Source: Prochlorococcus marinus CUG1435
Lineage (GTDB): Bacteria > Cyanobacteriota > Cyanobacteriia > PCC-6307 > Cyanobiaceae
Assembly (NCBI GenBank): GCA_017644375.1
Contig: JAEPLP010000001.1
Span: forward strand, 248,001 to 312,000
Direction of reading: 5' to 3'
Length of the DNA: 64,000 bases
Shown: positions 39,153 to 48,055 of the stretch, piece after piece
Numbering within the stretch: the first letter of the stretch is position 1
Layout: each line of letters begins with the position of its first letter
The notes under the pieces: model-generated
Seen by the model: the letters and a program-made list of their open reading frames with translations, nothing else
What the model was told of the DNA's origin: nothing
Databases searched by the model: none
Position numbers and translations under genes: made by a program

Positions 39153-40739
39153 TTATAGAGTAACTGGATTAGCGTTGGTAATTCCCTCTACTTCAATAAT
39201 GGTATCAAGCAATTTATTAGGTATTGGATCATCAATACTTAGAACCATAACAGCTTCCCCTCTAACTATTTTGCGCCCAACTTGCATTGAGGCAATATTT
39301 ACATTGTTGCTACCTAATAAAGACCCCAGCTTGCCAATAATGCCAGGCATATCTCTATGCCTAGTAACCAACATATATCTACTTGGCGATACGTTAACTG
39401 GGTATTGATCAATACTAATAATTCTTAATTCCCCATCAGCAAAAATGCTTCCTGCTACACTATGGTCGCCATTATCTCCATAAGTGGTTAACTGAAGCGA
39501 CCCACTAGCAAATTCAGGTCTTGCCTCATCTTTACTCTCGACCACTGAAATACCTCTTGAATCTGCTTCTAGCGAAGCATTCACATAATTAATCCTATCT
39601 CCCAAAGCTTTACTTAGAAGTCCTTTAAGACTAGCTATTATTAATGGCTGGGAAGGATGTTGAACAAATTCACCTTGCAGTTTCACCTCTAGTTTTTGAA
39701 TCTGTCCACCTGAAAGCTGACTTATAAGCAGACCCATTGTTTCAGCCAACTGCAAATGAGGTTTCAGACTATCCATAATATCAGGGCTCAAACCTGGGAT
39801 ATTTACTGCTGTTCTAGCAGATAAACCAAGCAAGACATCTCTTATTTGTTCTGCAACATCAACGGCTACATTTTCTTGTGCTTCCTGAGTAGATGCTCCT
39901 AAGTGTGGGGTAAGAATAAGATTCTTTTCAACCTTCAAAAGTGGTGAATTAGATTCCAAAGGTTCTTTAGAAAAGACATCTATTGCAGCGCCTGCAATCA
40001 ATGATTTATTTAAAGCTTCTGCTAATGCCTCTTCGTCAATTAAGCCTCCTCGAGCACAATTTATTAATTTTGCGCTACTTTTCATACTTTTAAGCACGTC
40101 TATGTTTACTAAATTCTCTGTCTCTGGTGTGCGAGGCAAATGCAAAGTTACATAATCGGATTGTTGGAATAAATCCTCTAGCTCAGATAGTTTAACTTGT
40201 ATTTGTTGAGCTCTTTCAGTTGAAACAAAGGGATCATATCCGTAAACTTCCATTCCTAATGCATTAGCTACTTTAGCTACATGAGCACCAATTTTCCCTA
40301 AACCTACTACACCTAATTTTTTCTTATAAAGCTCATTCCCAACAAATTTCTTTCTCTCCCACTTACCTGACAAAGTACTACTATTAGCAATTGGAATATG
40401 TCTAGATAAAGCCAACATCATAGCTATAGTATGTTCAGCAGCGGCTATTGTGTTTCCTCCTGGAGAATTAACGACAAGAACTCCTTTTTGCGTAGCAGCC
40501 TTAACATCGACATTATCGACTCCTACTCCCGCTCTTCCAATAATTCTCAGTTTACTTGAAGAGTTAATAATTGCTTCAGTCACTTGAGTACCAGAGCGAA
40601 TCATTAAAGCATCATAATCTTGAATAATGGAAGCTAGCTCAGCGTCTGAGATTCCTATTTTCTGATCAACTTGAGCAACTTGTGAAAGAATATCGATTCC
40701 TGTTTGATCAATTGGATCTGTAATGAGAACTTTTGTCAT
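39153..40739 (-). CDS. serA: D-3-phosphoglycerate dehydrogenase
   Basis: A 528-residue long-form SerA. N-terminal catalytic and NAD domains carry [30 protein letters not shown] and [18 protein letters not shown] with the catalytic histidine in [16 protein letters not shown]. An intervening domain follows (about 320-445), and an ACT regulatory domain ends the protein ([17 protein letters not shown]). It starts the phosphorylated serine pathway and is probably feedback-regulated through the ACT domain. Confidence 0.97.
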   Translation of the reverse strand: MTKVLITDPIDQTGIDILSQVAQVDQKIGISDAELASIIQDYDALMIRSGTQVTEAIINSSSKLRIIGRAGVGVDNVDVKAATQKGVLVVNSPGGNTIAAAEHTIAMMLALSRHIPIANSSTLSGKWERKKFVGNELYKKKLGVVGLGKIGAHVAKVANALGMEVYGYDPFVSTERAQQIQVKLSELEDLFQQSDYVTLHLPRTPETENLVNIDVLKSMKSSAKLINCARGGLIDEEALAEALNKSLIAGAAIDVFSKEPLESNSPLLKVEKNLILTPHLGASTQEAQENVAVDVAEQIRDVLLGLSARTAVNIPGLSPDIMDSLKPHLQLAETMGLLISQLSGGQIQKLEVKLQGEFVQHPSQPLIIASLKGLLSKALGDRINYVNASLEADSRGISVVESKDEARPEFASGSLQLTTYGDNGDHSVAGSIFADGELRIISIDQYPVNVSPSRYMLVTRHRDMPGIIGKLGSLLGSNNVNIASMQVGRKIVRGEAVMVLSIDDPIPNKLLDTIIEVEGITNANPVTL

Positions 40740-40838
40740 TTAAGATTGGTTCTTTAATCTTTTACTTTAACTTAATCTATAGTGTATTTATCTTATTTTA
40801 TTAATTTGAATAACACACAAACATTTGAGGATTGAAAT

Positions 40839-41405
40839 TTGACTAAAAGTATCGTGATATTTGAAGACATTGATAAATGTATCCAACTATTTGAAGTGTT
40901 CAAAGAAAAATCTGTAATGCTCTCTGAAGCAATTTTGATCCCACCAATAAGTGAGAAAATATCATCAGATGAAACAGAATTACTAAATGCAAAAGCAAAT
41001 ATCTTATTCAAATCTCAAAATTTTGAAGAAATAAGAATCTTAAATCCTAAACTTGATAGAAATATTAGACAAAAAGATATGAGTAGATGGCTAATGCCAT
41101 TTGGTTTTTTAGCTGGAATAGCTTTTTCTAATATGACTAATTTATCTACCTTCAGCTTTCTTGGTTTAAATACCATCGGGGAATCATTAATTGGAGGTCT
41201 CTTAGGAATGGGATCAGGTTATTTAGGAAGCATTGTTTCTTCATCAAGTATTAACATCAATAGAAATAAAGAGCTGAGATCAATTATTAATTTAAATAAA
41301 GAGGGTAAATGGCTCGTTCTACTTGAAAATCAAATTGGAACTGAATTACCTTGGGCTTTGATAAAACAATCAGAAGCAAAAGATATAATTTTTTTAGAAG
41401 GCTAA
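40839..41405 (+). CDS. Conserved hypothetical protein with central hydrophobic segment
   Basis: A 188-residue protein. The N-terminal 75 residues are soluble (VIFEDIDKCIQLFEVFKEKS). Two glycine-rich hydrophobic stretches follow (PFGFLAGIAFSNMTNLSTF and IGGLLGMGSGYLGSIVSSSS), then a C-terminal domain ending in DIIFLEG. I recall similar proteins next to the S4-domain gene in marine cyanobacteria but know no function. It starts at a TTG and its stop abuts the ATG of the next gene with no gap, so the two are translated together. Confidence 0.75.
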   Translation: MTKSIVIFEDIDKCIQLFEVFKEKSVMLSEAILIPPISEKISSDETELLNAKANILFKSQNFEEIRILNPKLDRNIRQKDMSRWLMPFGFLAGIAFSNMTNLSTFSFLGLNTIGESLIGGLLGMGSGYLGSIVSSSSININRNKELRSIINLNKEGKWLVLLENQIGTELPWALIKQSEAKDIIFLEG

Positions 41406-42197
41406 ATGATTGATTTAAGAGGAATTTTAATAAATTCAAACTACAAAAAAGAAACTGAAGAATTAATAAATATTGCTAACTTAGCTTACAAACACTGGGA
41501 AACTTATTGGACAGGATTTTATTCAACTTATGTTTGCGAGGAGATTTTAAAAGATTTTGAGAATTTAAATGATTTCAAATTTTTTATTTATGGAGGATTC
41601 TCCTCTTCTCAAAGATCTAGAATAGCTTGCTTTAGAGGAGATAATATTCCTGAAGAGGATGTGCTAAAAAGTAATTTTCCAGCCCAAGGAATAAAAATTA
41701 ATGGCAATTTTTTATTTGATAATGCTACACAAGACGACTTTAGATCCCTTTTAAATGAGATCGGGTTAAATCAATTAAAAGTAGGAGATATATGGACTAC
41801 TGGCGATAGGGGAGCACAAGGAATAATTGATAATCTAGATATTGAGCATATAGATGAAAAAATTTTTTATTTGAGAGAGGTAAAAGTAAAAATTAATTTA
41901 GTTGGTATAGGTGAATTACAAATACCTTCTGGAAGATCAAAAAAACTTGTTAATACAGTAGAAGCTTCAACAAGATTAGACGCTATAGCTTCAGCAGGTT
42001 TTAGAATATCAAGAACCAAAATTATTGAAAGGATAGAAAATGGAATGCTCAAATTAAATGGAAGCAAAGTTAATAAGCCAACTATTAATCTCAAAATTGG
42101 CGACAAACTAGAATTAGAAAATAAAGGATTTATCGAAATTCTAAATTTAGAAATCACCAAAAGAGAAAGATGGAAAGTTAAATTACTTAGAAAATGA
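41406..42197 (+). CDS. S4-domain RNA-binding protein (YlmH type, photosystem II S4)
   Basis: A 263-residue protein. The N-terminal domain with IYGGFSSSQRSRIACFRGDN matches the YlmH family, and a C-terminal S4 domain follows with STRLDAIASAGFRISRTKIIERIENG and VNKPTINLKIGDKLEL. In cyanobacteria and plants the homologue is called photosystem II S4-domain protein; an RNA-binding role in gene expression or ribosome rescue is likely. It starts right after the preceding stop codon and precedes tRNA-Val by 50 bp. Confidence 0.88.
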   Translation: MIDLRGILINSNYKKETEELINIANLAYKHWETYWTGFYSTYVCEEILKDFENLNDFKFFIYGGFSSSQRSRIACFRGDNIPEEDVLKSNFPAQGIKINGNFLFDNATQDDFRSLLNEIGLNQLKVGDIWTTGDRGAQGIIDNLDIEHIDEKIFYLREVKVKINLVGIGELQIPSGRSKKLVNTVEASTRLDAIASAGFRISRTKIIERIENGMLKLNGSKVNKPTINLKIGDKLELENKGFIEILNLEITKRERWKVKLLRK

Positions 42198-42247
42198 AAC
42201 TTAACCTGCTATTTTCTTATAAGGGGGAATTTAAAATTCTTCAATTT

Positions 42248-42319
42248 GGGCGATTAGCTCAGTGGTAGAGCACTACCTCGACACGGTAGTGGCCACTGGT
42301 TCGAATCCAGTATCGCCCA
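42248..42319 (+). tRNA. tRNA-Val (anticodon GAC)
   Basis: A 72-base cloverleaf: acceptor GGGCGAT/ATCGCCC plus discriminator A, D-arm GCTCAGTGGTAGAGC, anticodon stem CTACC/GGTAG with loop TCGACAC, and T-arm ACTGGTTCGAATCCAGT. The anticodon reads GAC. Position 33 is C rather than the nearly universal U (see findings). The CCA end is not encoded. Confidence 0.94.
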
Positions 42320-42386
42320 TTAAAACTTTTGATGACTTAGGTTAGATCCACAGAAAATAATTTCATTTTTTAGATTATTCAAAAAG

Positions 42387-43004
42387 ATGAAACTTAATCA
42401 AATAATTAATCTTCACAAGGGTCTCACTGCATTTGTAGTGATAGGTCTTATGAATTTTTTTGATAATTTTACAATCGCTCCCTACGTTTATTTAGCTCTG
42501 CACGGTACTTATGGATTTCTTTGGCTTTTAAAAGAAAAGATATTCCCAGATCCTTATTTTAAAGAAAAAATCAATTTTTTAACTTCAGTTACTGGTTTTA
42601 TTTTCCTTGGAAGTTACTGGGTAGCTCCCTACATTCTTATCTCATCTCAGAAATCTGTTCCAAATATTGTAATAGCTGCTTCTGTATCTATAAATATAAT
42701 TGGTGTGTTTTTGCACTTTGCTAGTGATGCCCAAAAATATTTTTCTCTTAAATTAAAAAAAGATCTAATTAAAGAGGGATTTTTCGAAAATATAAGAAAT
42801 ACAAATTATCTAGGAGAAATACTAATTTATCTATCATTCGCCATCCTCTCAATGAGTTTCGTTCCATTAGCAATTCTTGCAATATTTTTCTCTATAGTTT
42901 TTCTCCCAAGAATGATAAAAAAAGATAAATCACTCTCAAAATATGATTCATTCGAAGAATACAAAAAGAAAAGTGGTCTTATTTTGCCTAAATTAAATGC
43001 TTGA
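42387..43004 (+). CDS. Steroid 5-alpha-reductase / ICMT-like membrane protein (DUF1295 type)
   Basis: A 205-residue protein with about five transmembrane helices. The C-terminal segment SDAQKYFSLKLKKDLIKEG then NTNYLGEILIYLSFA and the end motif SFEEYKKKSGLILPKLNA resemble the steroid 5-alpha-reductase C-terminal / isoprenylcysteine methyltransferase fold, whose members act on lipid substrates. The substrate is unknown. The next gene starts inside its stop region with an 8-bp overlap. Confidence 0.72.
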   Translation: MKLNQIINLHKGLTAFVVIGLMNFFDNFTIAPYVYLALHGTYGFLWLLKEKIFPDPYFKEKINFLTSVTGFIFLGSYWVAPYILISSQKSVPNIVIAASVSINIIGVFLHFASDAQKYFSLKLKKDLIKEGFFENIRNTNYLGEILIYLSFAILSMSFVPLAILAIFFSIVFLPRMIKKDKSLSKYDSFEEYKKKSGLILPKLNA

Positions 43005-43548
43005 TAACAACTTACCAAGTTGGAGACAAGATTTAAAATCTTCTAGAAAAAAAGAGGGTAAATTACCCTCTAATAGATGGATGCAACTTGCAACAGTTAG
43101 CGAAAAAAATGAGCCAAGATTAAGAACAGTTGTTTTCAGAGGATGGCATAAAGATAGTTCAATGATAATTTTTACAGATAGAAGAAGTGAAAAAATTGGG
43201 CATTTAAAATCCAACCCTAATGCAGAAATATTATGGTTCTTTTTGAAATCCAAATCACAATATAGATTTAAAGGAAAAATACGTGAAATAATTGATAACA
43301 AAAATTATTGGGATTCATTATCAGAAAAATCAAAATCTTCTTGGCTTTGGGGGTCACCTGGAGAGAAAATAAACCCAAAAGTCCAATCTACTCATGAAAT
43401 ATTTTTCAATCTATCTAAGTCAGAAAATTTTGTGGTTCTAAATTTTGAAATCGATTCAGTAGATCTTCTTAAATTAGAACAGCCTGTTCATAAACGATAT
43501 CTTTGGGAAAAGGTTAAGAAATGGGAGAAATTTGAAATTAATCCTTAA
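42997..43548 (+). CDS. Pyridoxamine 5'-phosphate oxidase-related flavoprotein (Alr4036 family)
   Basis: A 183-residue FMN-binding split-barrel protein. Motifs PSNRWMQLATVSEKNEPRLR, VVFRGWHKD and FTDRRSEKIGHLKSNPNAEI match the Alr4036-type domain; the C-terminus ends HKRYLWEKVKKWEKFEINP, similar to the PNPOx tail. It probably oxidises a pyridoxine-like or other small substrate with FMN. It overlaps the upstream gene by 8 bp. Confidence 0.85.
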   Translation: MLDNNLPSWRQDLKSSRKKEGKLPSNRWMQLATVSEKNEPRLRTVVFRGWHKDSSMIIFTDRRSEKIGHLKSNPNAEILWFFLKSKSQYRFKGKIREIIDNKNYWDSLSEKSKSSWLWGSPGEKINPKVQSTHEIFFNLSKSENFVVLNFEIDSVDLLKLEQPVHKRYLWEKVKKWEKFEINP

Positions 43549-43622
43549 ATATTTCTAAATTGTATATTTAGGTTGAAAAACATATAGTGATCAGTCAATT
43601 TTAAAAAAGAACTATTATTTAT

Positions 43623-43796
43623 ATGAATTTCTCGGAAATTCCAGAAAACCCTTTTATTTTTTTATCTTGGGTGACTGCTATAGGGCTGTTTATAAGTCTT
43701 TCTGAAGCAACGATTAAGATAAAACTTGAGAAGAAAAACAGTTATAGAAAAAGGTTAGAACTAATAAATAGTCTCTATCCTAAAAAGTTAGCTTGA
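43623..43796 (+). CDS. Small membrane protein ending in SLYP motif
   Basis: A 57-residue protein starting MNFSEIPENPFIFLSWVTAI, with one transmembrane helix (about 11-30) and a basic, helical tail RKRLELINSLYPKKLA. The tail ends like the protein at 54332 (RRKKLESLYPSNKKTV), so the two look like one family. It overlaps the end of the convergent DoxX gene by 9 bp. Function unknown. Confidence 0.65.
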   Translation: MNFSEIPENPFIFLSWVTAIGLFISLSEATIKIKLEKKNSYRKRLELINSLYPKKLA

Positions 43797-44339
43797 AGTA
43801 TCTGAGAGTATGTTGGCTTGGAGAAATTGAAATAAACCACCTTTACTTGTTTCTTCTGTAACTTCGACTTCCCTAGAATTTCTTGATTTTGTTGAAGGTA
43901 TAATTTCCTCTTCATCTTCTGATTTCAGGATTCTGATAATGACTTCATCTAATGAGAAATTACCAGGCCCTGTTAATGCAATTGACGTTGCTGAAGCGAA
44001 GTATAAAAGTAAAAGCTCTAGTAAGAAAATATTAAAACCTGAAGTAACAAGTGCATGATATATAGCCACAGAAATTGTTCCAACAATTGCTAAAGCTCCG
44101 AATCTTGTAGCTAAGCCGATAATTAGTAACCAACTACCACCTATTTCTGAGAACGCAGCTATGTATGATAAAAATATTGGAAATGGAAGGTGTAATGGTC
44201 TGACAAAAGCATCAGCGAAATTTTCTATATTTGCTAATTTCTCATAACCGTGATGGATAAGAACAGTTCCAGTTATAACTCTAAGAATTAATAAAGCAGT
44301 ATCTTTGCTAAACGACTTTGTAAGAATTGTTGAAAGCAC
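43788..44339 (-). CDS. DoxX family membrane protein
   Basis: A 183-residue protein with four hydrophobic helices in the first 135 residues. The DoxX pattern is RVITGTVLIHHGYEKLANIE near the start and GGSWLLIIGLATRFGALAI in the middle, followed by a polar tail of about 45 residues (SEDEEEIIPSTKSRNSREVE). DoxX proteins are linked to redox and quinone-related processes; the precise role here is unknown. A perfect 6-bp inverted repeat lies about 80 bp upstream at 44418-44433. Confidence 0.85.
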   Translation of the reverse strand: MLSTILTKSFSKDTALLILRVITGTVLIHHGYEKLANIENFADAFVRPLHLPFPIFLSYIAAFSEIGGSWLLIIGLATRFGALAIVGTISVAIYHALVTSGFNIFLLELLLLYFASATSIALTGPGNFSLDEVIIRILKSEDEEEIIPSTKSRNSREVEVTEETSKGGLFQFLQANILSDTSS

Positions 44340-44482
44340 TATAAAAAAATTATCCTTAAGTAAAAATAACTAGTCATAGTATCCATCGTGGATTAAACAG
44401 CAAAAATCGCACCTAAATAAGTATTTATACTTACTTGCCAAAAGGGTTATTTTTCTGAATAGGAATTCAACTAAGTTAAAAA

Positions 44483-45631
44483 TTATTTTTTTGAATAATT
44501 TTCTAATATTCTCTGATTTATTTTTGGAATATTTTCTTTAAATTTGAAAAACCCTTTTTTAGCAAATTTCCAAGCAAATAAATCTTCATCCCTCACAAGA
44601 TTAAAAATTTTTTTATGGTGTAAATTTTTAAACTCAGTTATGAAATCATAATTTTCTCCCACTCCAGGATAAATAATGTCTATTTCGTTGGTATTTTTTA
44701 AGGTATTTTCCAGTGAATAAGGGTCAATCTGTTCAACGTTATCAAAATCCTTTACAAATTCAGAGACCAAATCTTGTTTAAATTTCAAAACAGCTTCAGA
44801 CAATATAATTTGTCTTTGTTCATTTTTTAAAAGGATAATTAATACTTTTTTATAGCTTGTAAGTAAATTTTTAAGGGTTGCAAGGTGCAAATCATTTTCA
44901 AACATAATCAGATTATCTGATTTAGGATTCATATCAGTTTTATAGATCTCATCTTCTAATGGTATTTGATTAGATTCTTCAAGAAAAATTTGTTGATTAC
45001 TAATTTTTTCTGCATTAAATCTATTATTTGAAAATTTTCTGAGGTTTGATGATGAAAAAAGATATTGTTTTCCCTTGGTTTGCAATCCTCCGACCCATCT
45101 CCAGCTAAGGAGATTAGATGCAGCATCACCATCAAAAAGATATTTAAAGAAAAACTTTGCTCCTAATTGCCATGGAAGGCCTAAATTAAATATCCAAGTA
45201 CTCGCAAACCACATTCTTGTATGATTATGCAAATAGTTGTACTGCTTTAATTCATGGACCCAAGAATTAAAAAAATCTAATTCTGTATTGCCATTAATTG
45301 CGCTTTCATATAGCTCATAATCAAAATCAAAATTGTTTTCTGAAATAAAATTTCTCCAAACTTTAGGTCTATTTTCCATCCACCCTTTCCAGTAAACTCT
45401 CCAAAATATTTCTTCAACAAATTTAGTTGAATTTTTGATTTTGTACTTACTTTTAATATCATGAATCAGATCATATTCCGATAAAATTCTATGCGTAATG
45501 AAAGGCGATAATTTTGAAACTGAACTTTCGTTATTTGGCCCAAAATCAAAATTTCTTAATTTTGCATAATCATTAATTTTGTATTTCGCAAAATTTTCCC
45601 AGGTATTTTGAGCTTTTAATAAAAATGACAT
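44483..45631 (-). CDS. Photolyase/cryptochrome FAD-domain protein without the N-terminal domain
   Basis: A 382-residue protein. It starts almost directly in the FAD-binding domain (NYGPNNESSVSKLSPFITHRILSEYD-like, with KLSPFITHRI), then EIFWRVYWKGWMENRP, NHTRMWFASTWIFNLGLPWQ and SNLLSWRWVGGLQTKGKQY, which hold the FAD and tryptophan-chain residues. The antenna-binding alpha/beta domain of photolyases (about 130-200 residues) is missing from the N-terminus, and a C-terminal domain of about 170 residues that I cannot assign is present. Light-driven DNA repair or photoreception is inferred from the family only. Confidence 0.82.
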   Translation of the reverse strand: MSFLLKAQNTWENFAKYKINDYAKLRNFDFGPNNESSVSKLSPFITHRILSEYDLIHDIKSKYKIKNSTKFVEEIFWRVYWKGWMENRPKVWRNFISENNFDFDYELYESAINGNTELDFFNSWVHELKQYNYLHNHTRMWFASTWIFNLGLPWQLGAKFFFKYLFDGDAASNLLSWRWVGGLQTKGKQYLFSSSNLRKFSNNRFNAEKISNQQIFLEESNQIPLEDEIYKTDMNPKSDNLIMFENDLHLATLKNLLTSYKKVLIILLKNEQRQIILSEAVLKFKQDLVSEFVKDFDNVEQIDPYSLENTLKNTNEIDIIYPGVGENYDFITEFKNLHHKKIFNLVRDEDLFAWKFAKKGFFKFKENIPKINQRILENYSKK

Positions 45632-45906
45632 TTTCTGATAACTCTAAAAAATTTTTTTTTGTATTGATAGAAATTTCAAAATTCCCTGCAAATTAATCCT
45701 TAAAATTTTCTATTTCACTTTTAAGTAAATATGTTTGATTGAAGTATTTAATTTAAACTCCTAATCCGTACATTTTATACTCTTTAATCGCTCTCTACGT
45801 AGGAGGATATTTAGTGCTGAATTACTTTTTAAATCTAATTTAAATTTTAAAATCTTTACTTAAATGATTTTTTCTAAAAGGTTTTTAAATATTTATCAAA
45901 ATTATT

Positions 45907-46656
45907 ATGAATAATTTATTAGTGAGAGATGTTAAGTATCTTGATGAACAATACAGAATAGGTGAAGGCATAATCTCCGATAATGCGTTTAAGCAACTTG
46001 AAAAGCTCTTTATTCCTGTTGATCCAGAATATGACTACTTTAATCAAAAAAATAATAAACTTTTGCCAAAATTAGCTAAAGAAAACTATAAAGAATTTTT
46101 GAAAAGTTTATTAACAAAAACAAGATTAAGCATTCAACCAAAAATTGATGGCTGTGCTATTGCAATTAGATATATAGATGGCAATTTTAATAAAGCTATT
46201 ACAAAAAAAGGATTAGATGTCTCAAGCAAAATTAAACAAATTAAAAATGTCCCCGATTGTATTCCTATCAAACGAGATTTTCAAATTAGAGGTGAACTAT
46301 ACGCTACAAACCAAGTTGCCGGAATTTCCCAAAGAATTACAAGAAAATACCTCAATGATAAGAAGCGGATTGGAGAAAGTCTCCGCTTTTGCTGTTTCCA
46401 AATACTTAATGGAAGACTTAATCAATACGAAACCCTTAACTATCTTAAAAAATGTGGCTTCAGCACCCCTGAAAGTTACTTCACAAATCATACAAGCGAA
46501 ATCCAAATATATATAAAAAATTGGTTAGAGAGAAAAATATTTGCGAAATATCCAACTAATGGGATAGTTATAAAAATAAATAGTAGGAAATTACAGTCAC
46601 TTAGAGAGAAAAGTTTATCTCAAAATAACGAATGGCAATATGCAATTCAAAAATAA
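45907..46656 (+). CDS. Stand-alone adenylation domain of NAD-dependent DNA ligase (LigA-like)
   Basis: A 249-residue protein matching only the nucleotidyltransferase domain of LigA. Motif I KIDG has the adenylated lysine at about K79, motif III is RGELYA, motif IV is TNGIVIKIN, and motif V is the C-terminal WQYAIQK. The OB fold, zinc finger, helix-hairpin-helix and BRCT domains of a full LigA (about 670 residues) are absent, and the stop comes right after motif V. A full ligA is presumably elsewhere. Activity on nicked DNA is doubtful; partial nucleotide chemistry is possible. See findings. Confidence 0.78.
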   Translation: MNNLLVRDVKYLDEQYRIGEGIISDNAFKQLEKLFIPVDPEYDYFNQKNNKLLPKLAKENYKEFLKSLLTKTRLSIQPKIDGCAIAIRYIDGNFNKAITKKGLDVSSKIKQIKNVPDCIPIKRDFQIRGELYATNQVAGISQRITRKYLNDKKRIGESLRFCCFQILNGRLNQYETLNYLKKCGFSTPESYFTNHTSEIQIYIKNWLERKIFAKYPTNGIVIKINSRKLQSLREKSLSQNNEWQYAIQK

Positions 46657-46764
46657 TATTAAATAGTACCTTTAAAAAGAGCTCACGATACTGACTTCCA
46701 GTATTTACAGTAGAAAAGTAATTAAATTTTGGTTAAATTCCAAATCAATATGCAGGATTCATAA

Positions 46765-47694
46765 ATGACTGCCACTATTTCAAGACCTAAAATCTCTAAC
46801 TGGGAAACATCTAATATTCCAAACCTTGCAGGCAAAACAGCGCTAATCACTGGTGCGAATAGTGGTCTTGGATACTACACTGCAAAGGCCTTAGCAGAAA
46901 AAAATGCTCATGTTGTTATAGCTTCTAGATCGCTTGAAAAAGCTAATCAAACTATCAAAAAACTCAAAGGTCTTAATCCTGAAGGATTATTTACTCCTTT
47001 AGAATTAGATTTGTCAGATTTAAAAAATGTTGTTGAAGTTCAGTCCAAAATTTTTGATAATTTTGAAAATTTGGATTTATTAATCAATAATGCAGGCATT
47101 ATGCATCCGCCTAAAACTCTTAGTGCCCAGGGATATGAAATACAATTTGCAGTTAATCATCTAGCTCACATGCTTTTGACTCTAAAGCTACTTCCAATTA
47201 TTGAAAAAAAAGAAAAATCTAGAATAGTGACGGTTACCTCCGGAGCACAATTTTTTGGTAAAGTTGGTTGGAAAAATCTGAAAGCCGAGAACTATTACAA
47301 TAAATGGGAATCTTACTCCAATAGCAAATTGGCAAATGTAATGTTTGCTCTGGAACTAAATGAGAACTTAAAGCATAAAAATATACTTTCTTTAGCTGCT
47401 CACCCAGGAATTGCAAAAACAAATCTCTTTACTGCTCAAAAACCTAACCCTGGCCCATTAGAAACGTTTTCCTTGGAATTATTTAGCCCTATTTTTCAAA
47501 CTGCTGAGATGGGTGCTTTACCTCAACTTTTTGCAGCTACTTCACCAGACGCAAGAGGCGGTGATCATTATGGTCCTAGATTTAATTTTAGAGGTCATCC
47601 AAAACTATCCCCTACTTCTCCTTTCGCCATAAATAAAAAAGAAAGAAAAAATTTATGGGAAAAAAGCCTTGAAATACTTAATAACTTCTTATAA
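46765..47694 (+). CDS. Short-chain dehydrogenase (protochlorophyllide reductase-like)
   Basis: A 309-residue NAD(P)-dependent SDR. The cofactor motif TGANSGLGYYTAKALAEKNA, the NNAGIMHPP motif and the catalytic YSNSKLAN (Y-x-x-x-K) are all present. Similar proteins in cyanobacteria are often annotated as light-dependent protochlorophyllide oxidoreductase-like, but the POR-specific features are not decisive here, and the substrate is unknown. It is convergent with the small helical gene, overlapping by 6 bp. Confidence 0.85.
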   Translation: MTATISRPKISNWETSNIPNLAGKTALITGANSGLGYYTAKALAEKNAHVVIASRSLEKANQTIKKLKGLNPEGLFTPLELDLSDLKNVVEVQSKIFDNFENLDLLINNAGIMHPPKTLSAQGYEIQFAVNHLAHMLLTLKLLPIIEKKEKSRIVTVTSGAQFFGKVGWKNLKAENYYNKWESYSNSKLANVMFALELNENLKHKNILSLAAHPGIAKTNLFTAQKPNPGPLETFSLELFSPIFQTAEMGALPQLFAATSPDARGGDHYGPRFNFRGHPKLSPTSPFAINKKERKNLWEKSLEILNNFL

Positions 47695-47955
47695 ATTTTT
47701 CATTTTTACTAACTTTAGAAAATACTTCAAGATATGTAATTCACTCTCTGAGAGTTTCATAAATTCTGTTAAGGCATCATAATTTTTTTCATCAATTTTT
47801 TTTGACAATTTAATAAAACTATCATGGTTTTCATTAACAAAGCGCTCAGCAATCTGAGACGGAGTTAAACCTTTTTCAATTAATTCACCTGGAGCATTTT
47901 TCTCCCACTTTTCATAAAACCAAGAGAACCAATCTTTTGCAGTATTATCTTCCAT
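47689..47955 (-). CDS. Small helical protein, member of a family with the gene at 58284
   Basis: An 88-residue soluble helical protein with WFSWFYEKWEKNAPGELIEKG-type start, then PSQIAERFVNENHDSF and FMKLSESELHILKYF. Its pattern (WF.W, AE.F...N, ..F.KL.E.E.H) is shared with the protein at 58284-58601, so they are likely paralogues. Function unknown. It overlaps the end of the SDR gene by 6 bp. Confidence 0.7.
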   Translation of the reverse strand: MEDNTAKDWFSWFYEKWEKNAPGELIEKGLTPSQIAERFVNENHDSFIKLSKKIDEKNYDALTEFMKLSESELHILKYFLKLVKMKNL

Positions 47956-48055
47956 TAATTAACTTTTCTTGGACGAATACTATAAATACTGAAAAAAGAT
48001 CTCATGATTGAATTACCCCTTAAACACAATTAATATAAATGCAATTATAAATTTA

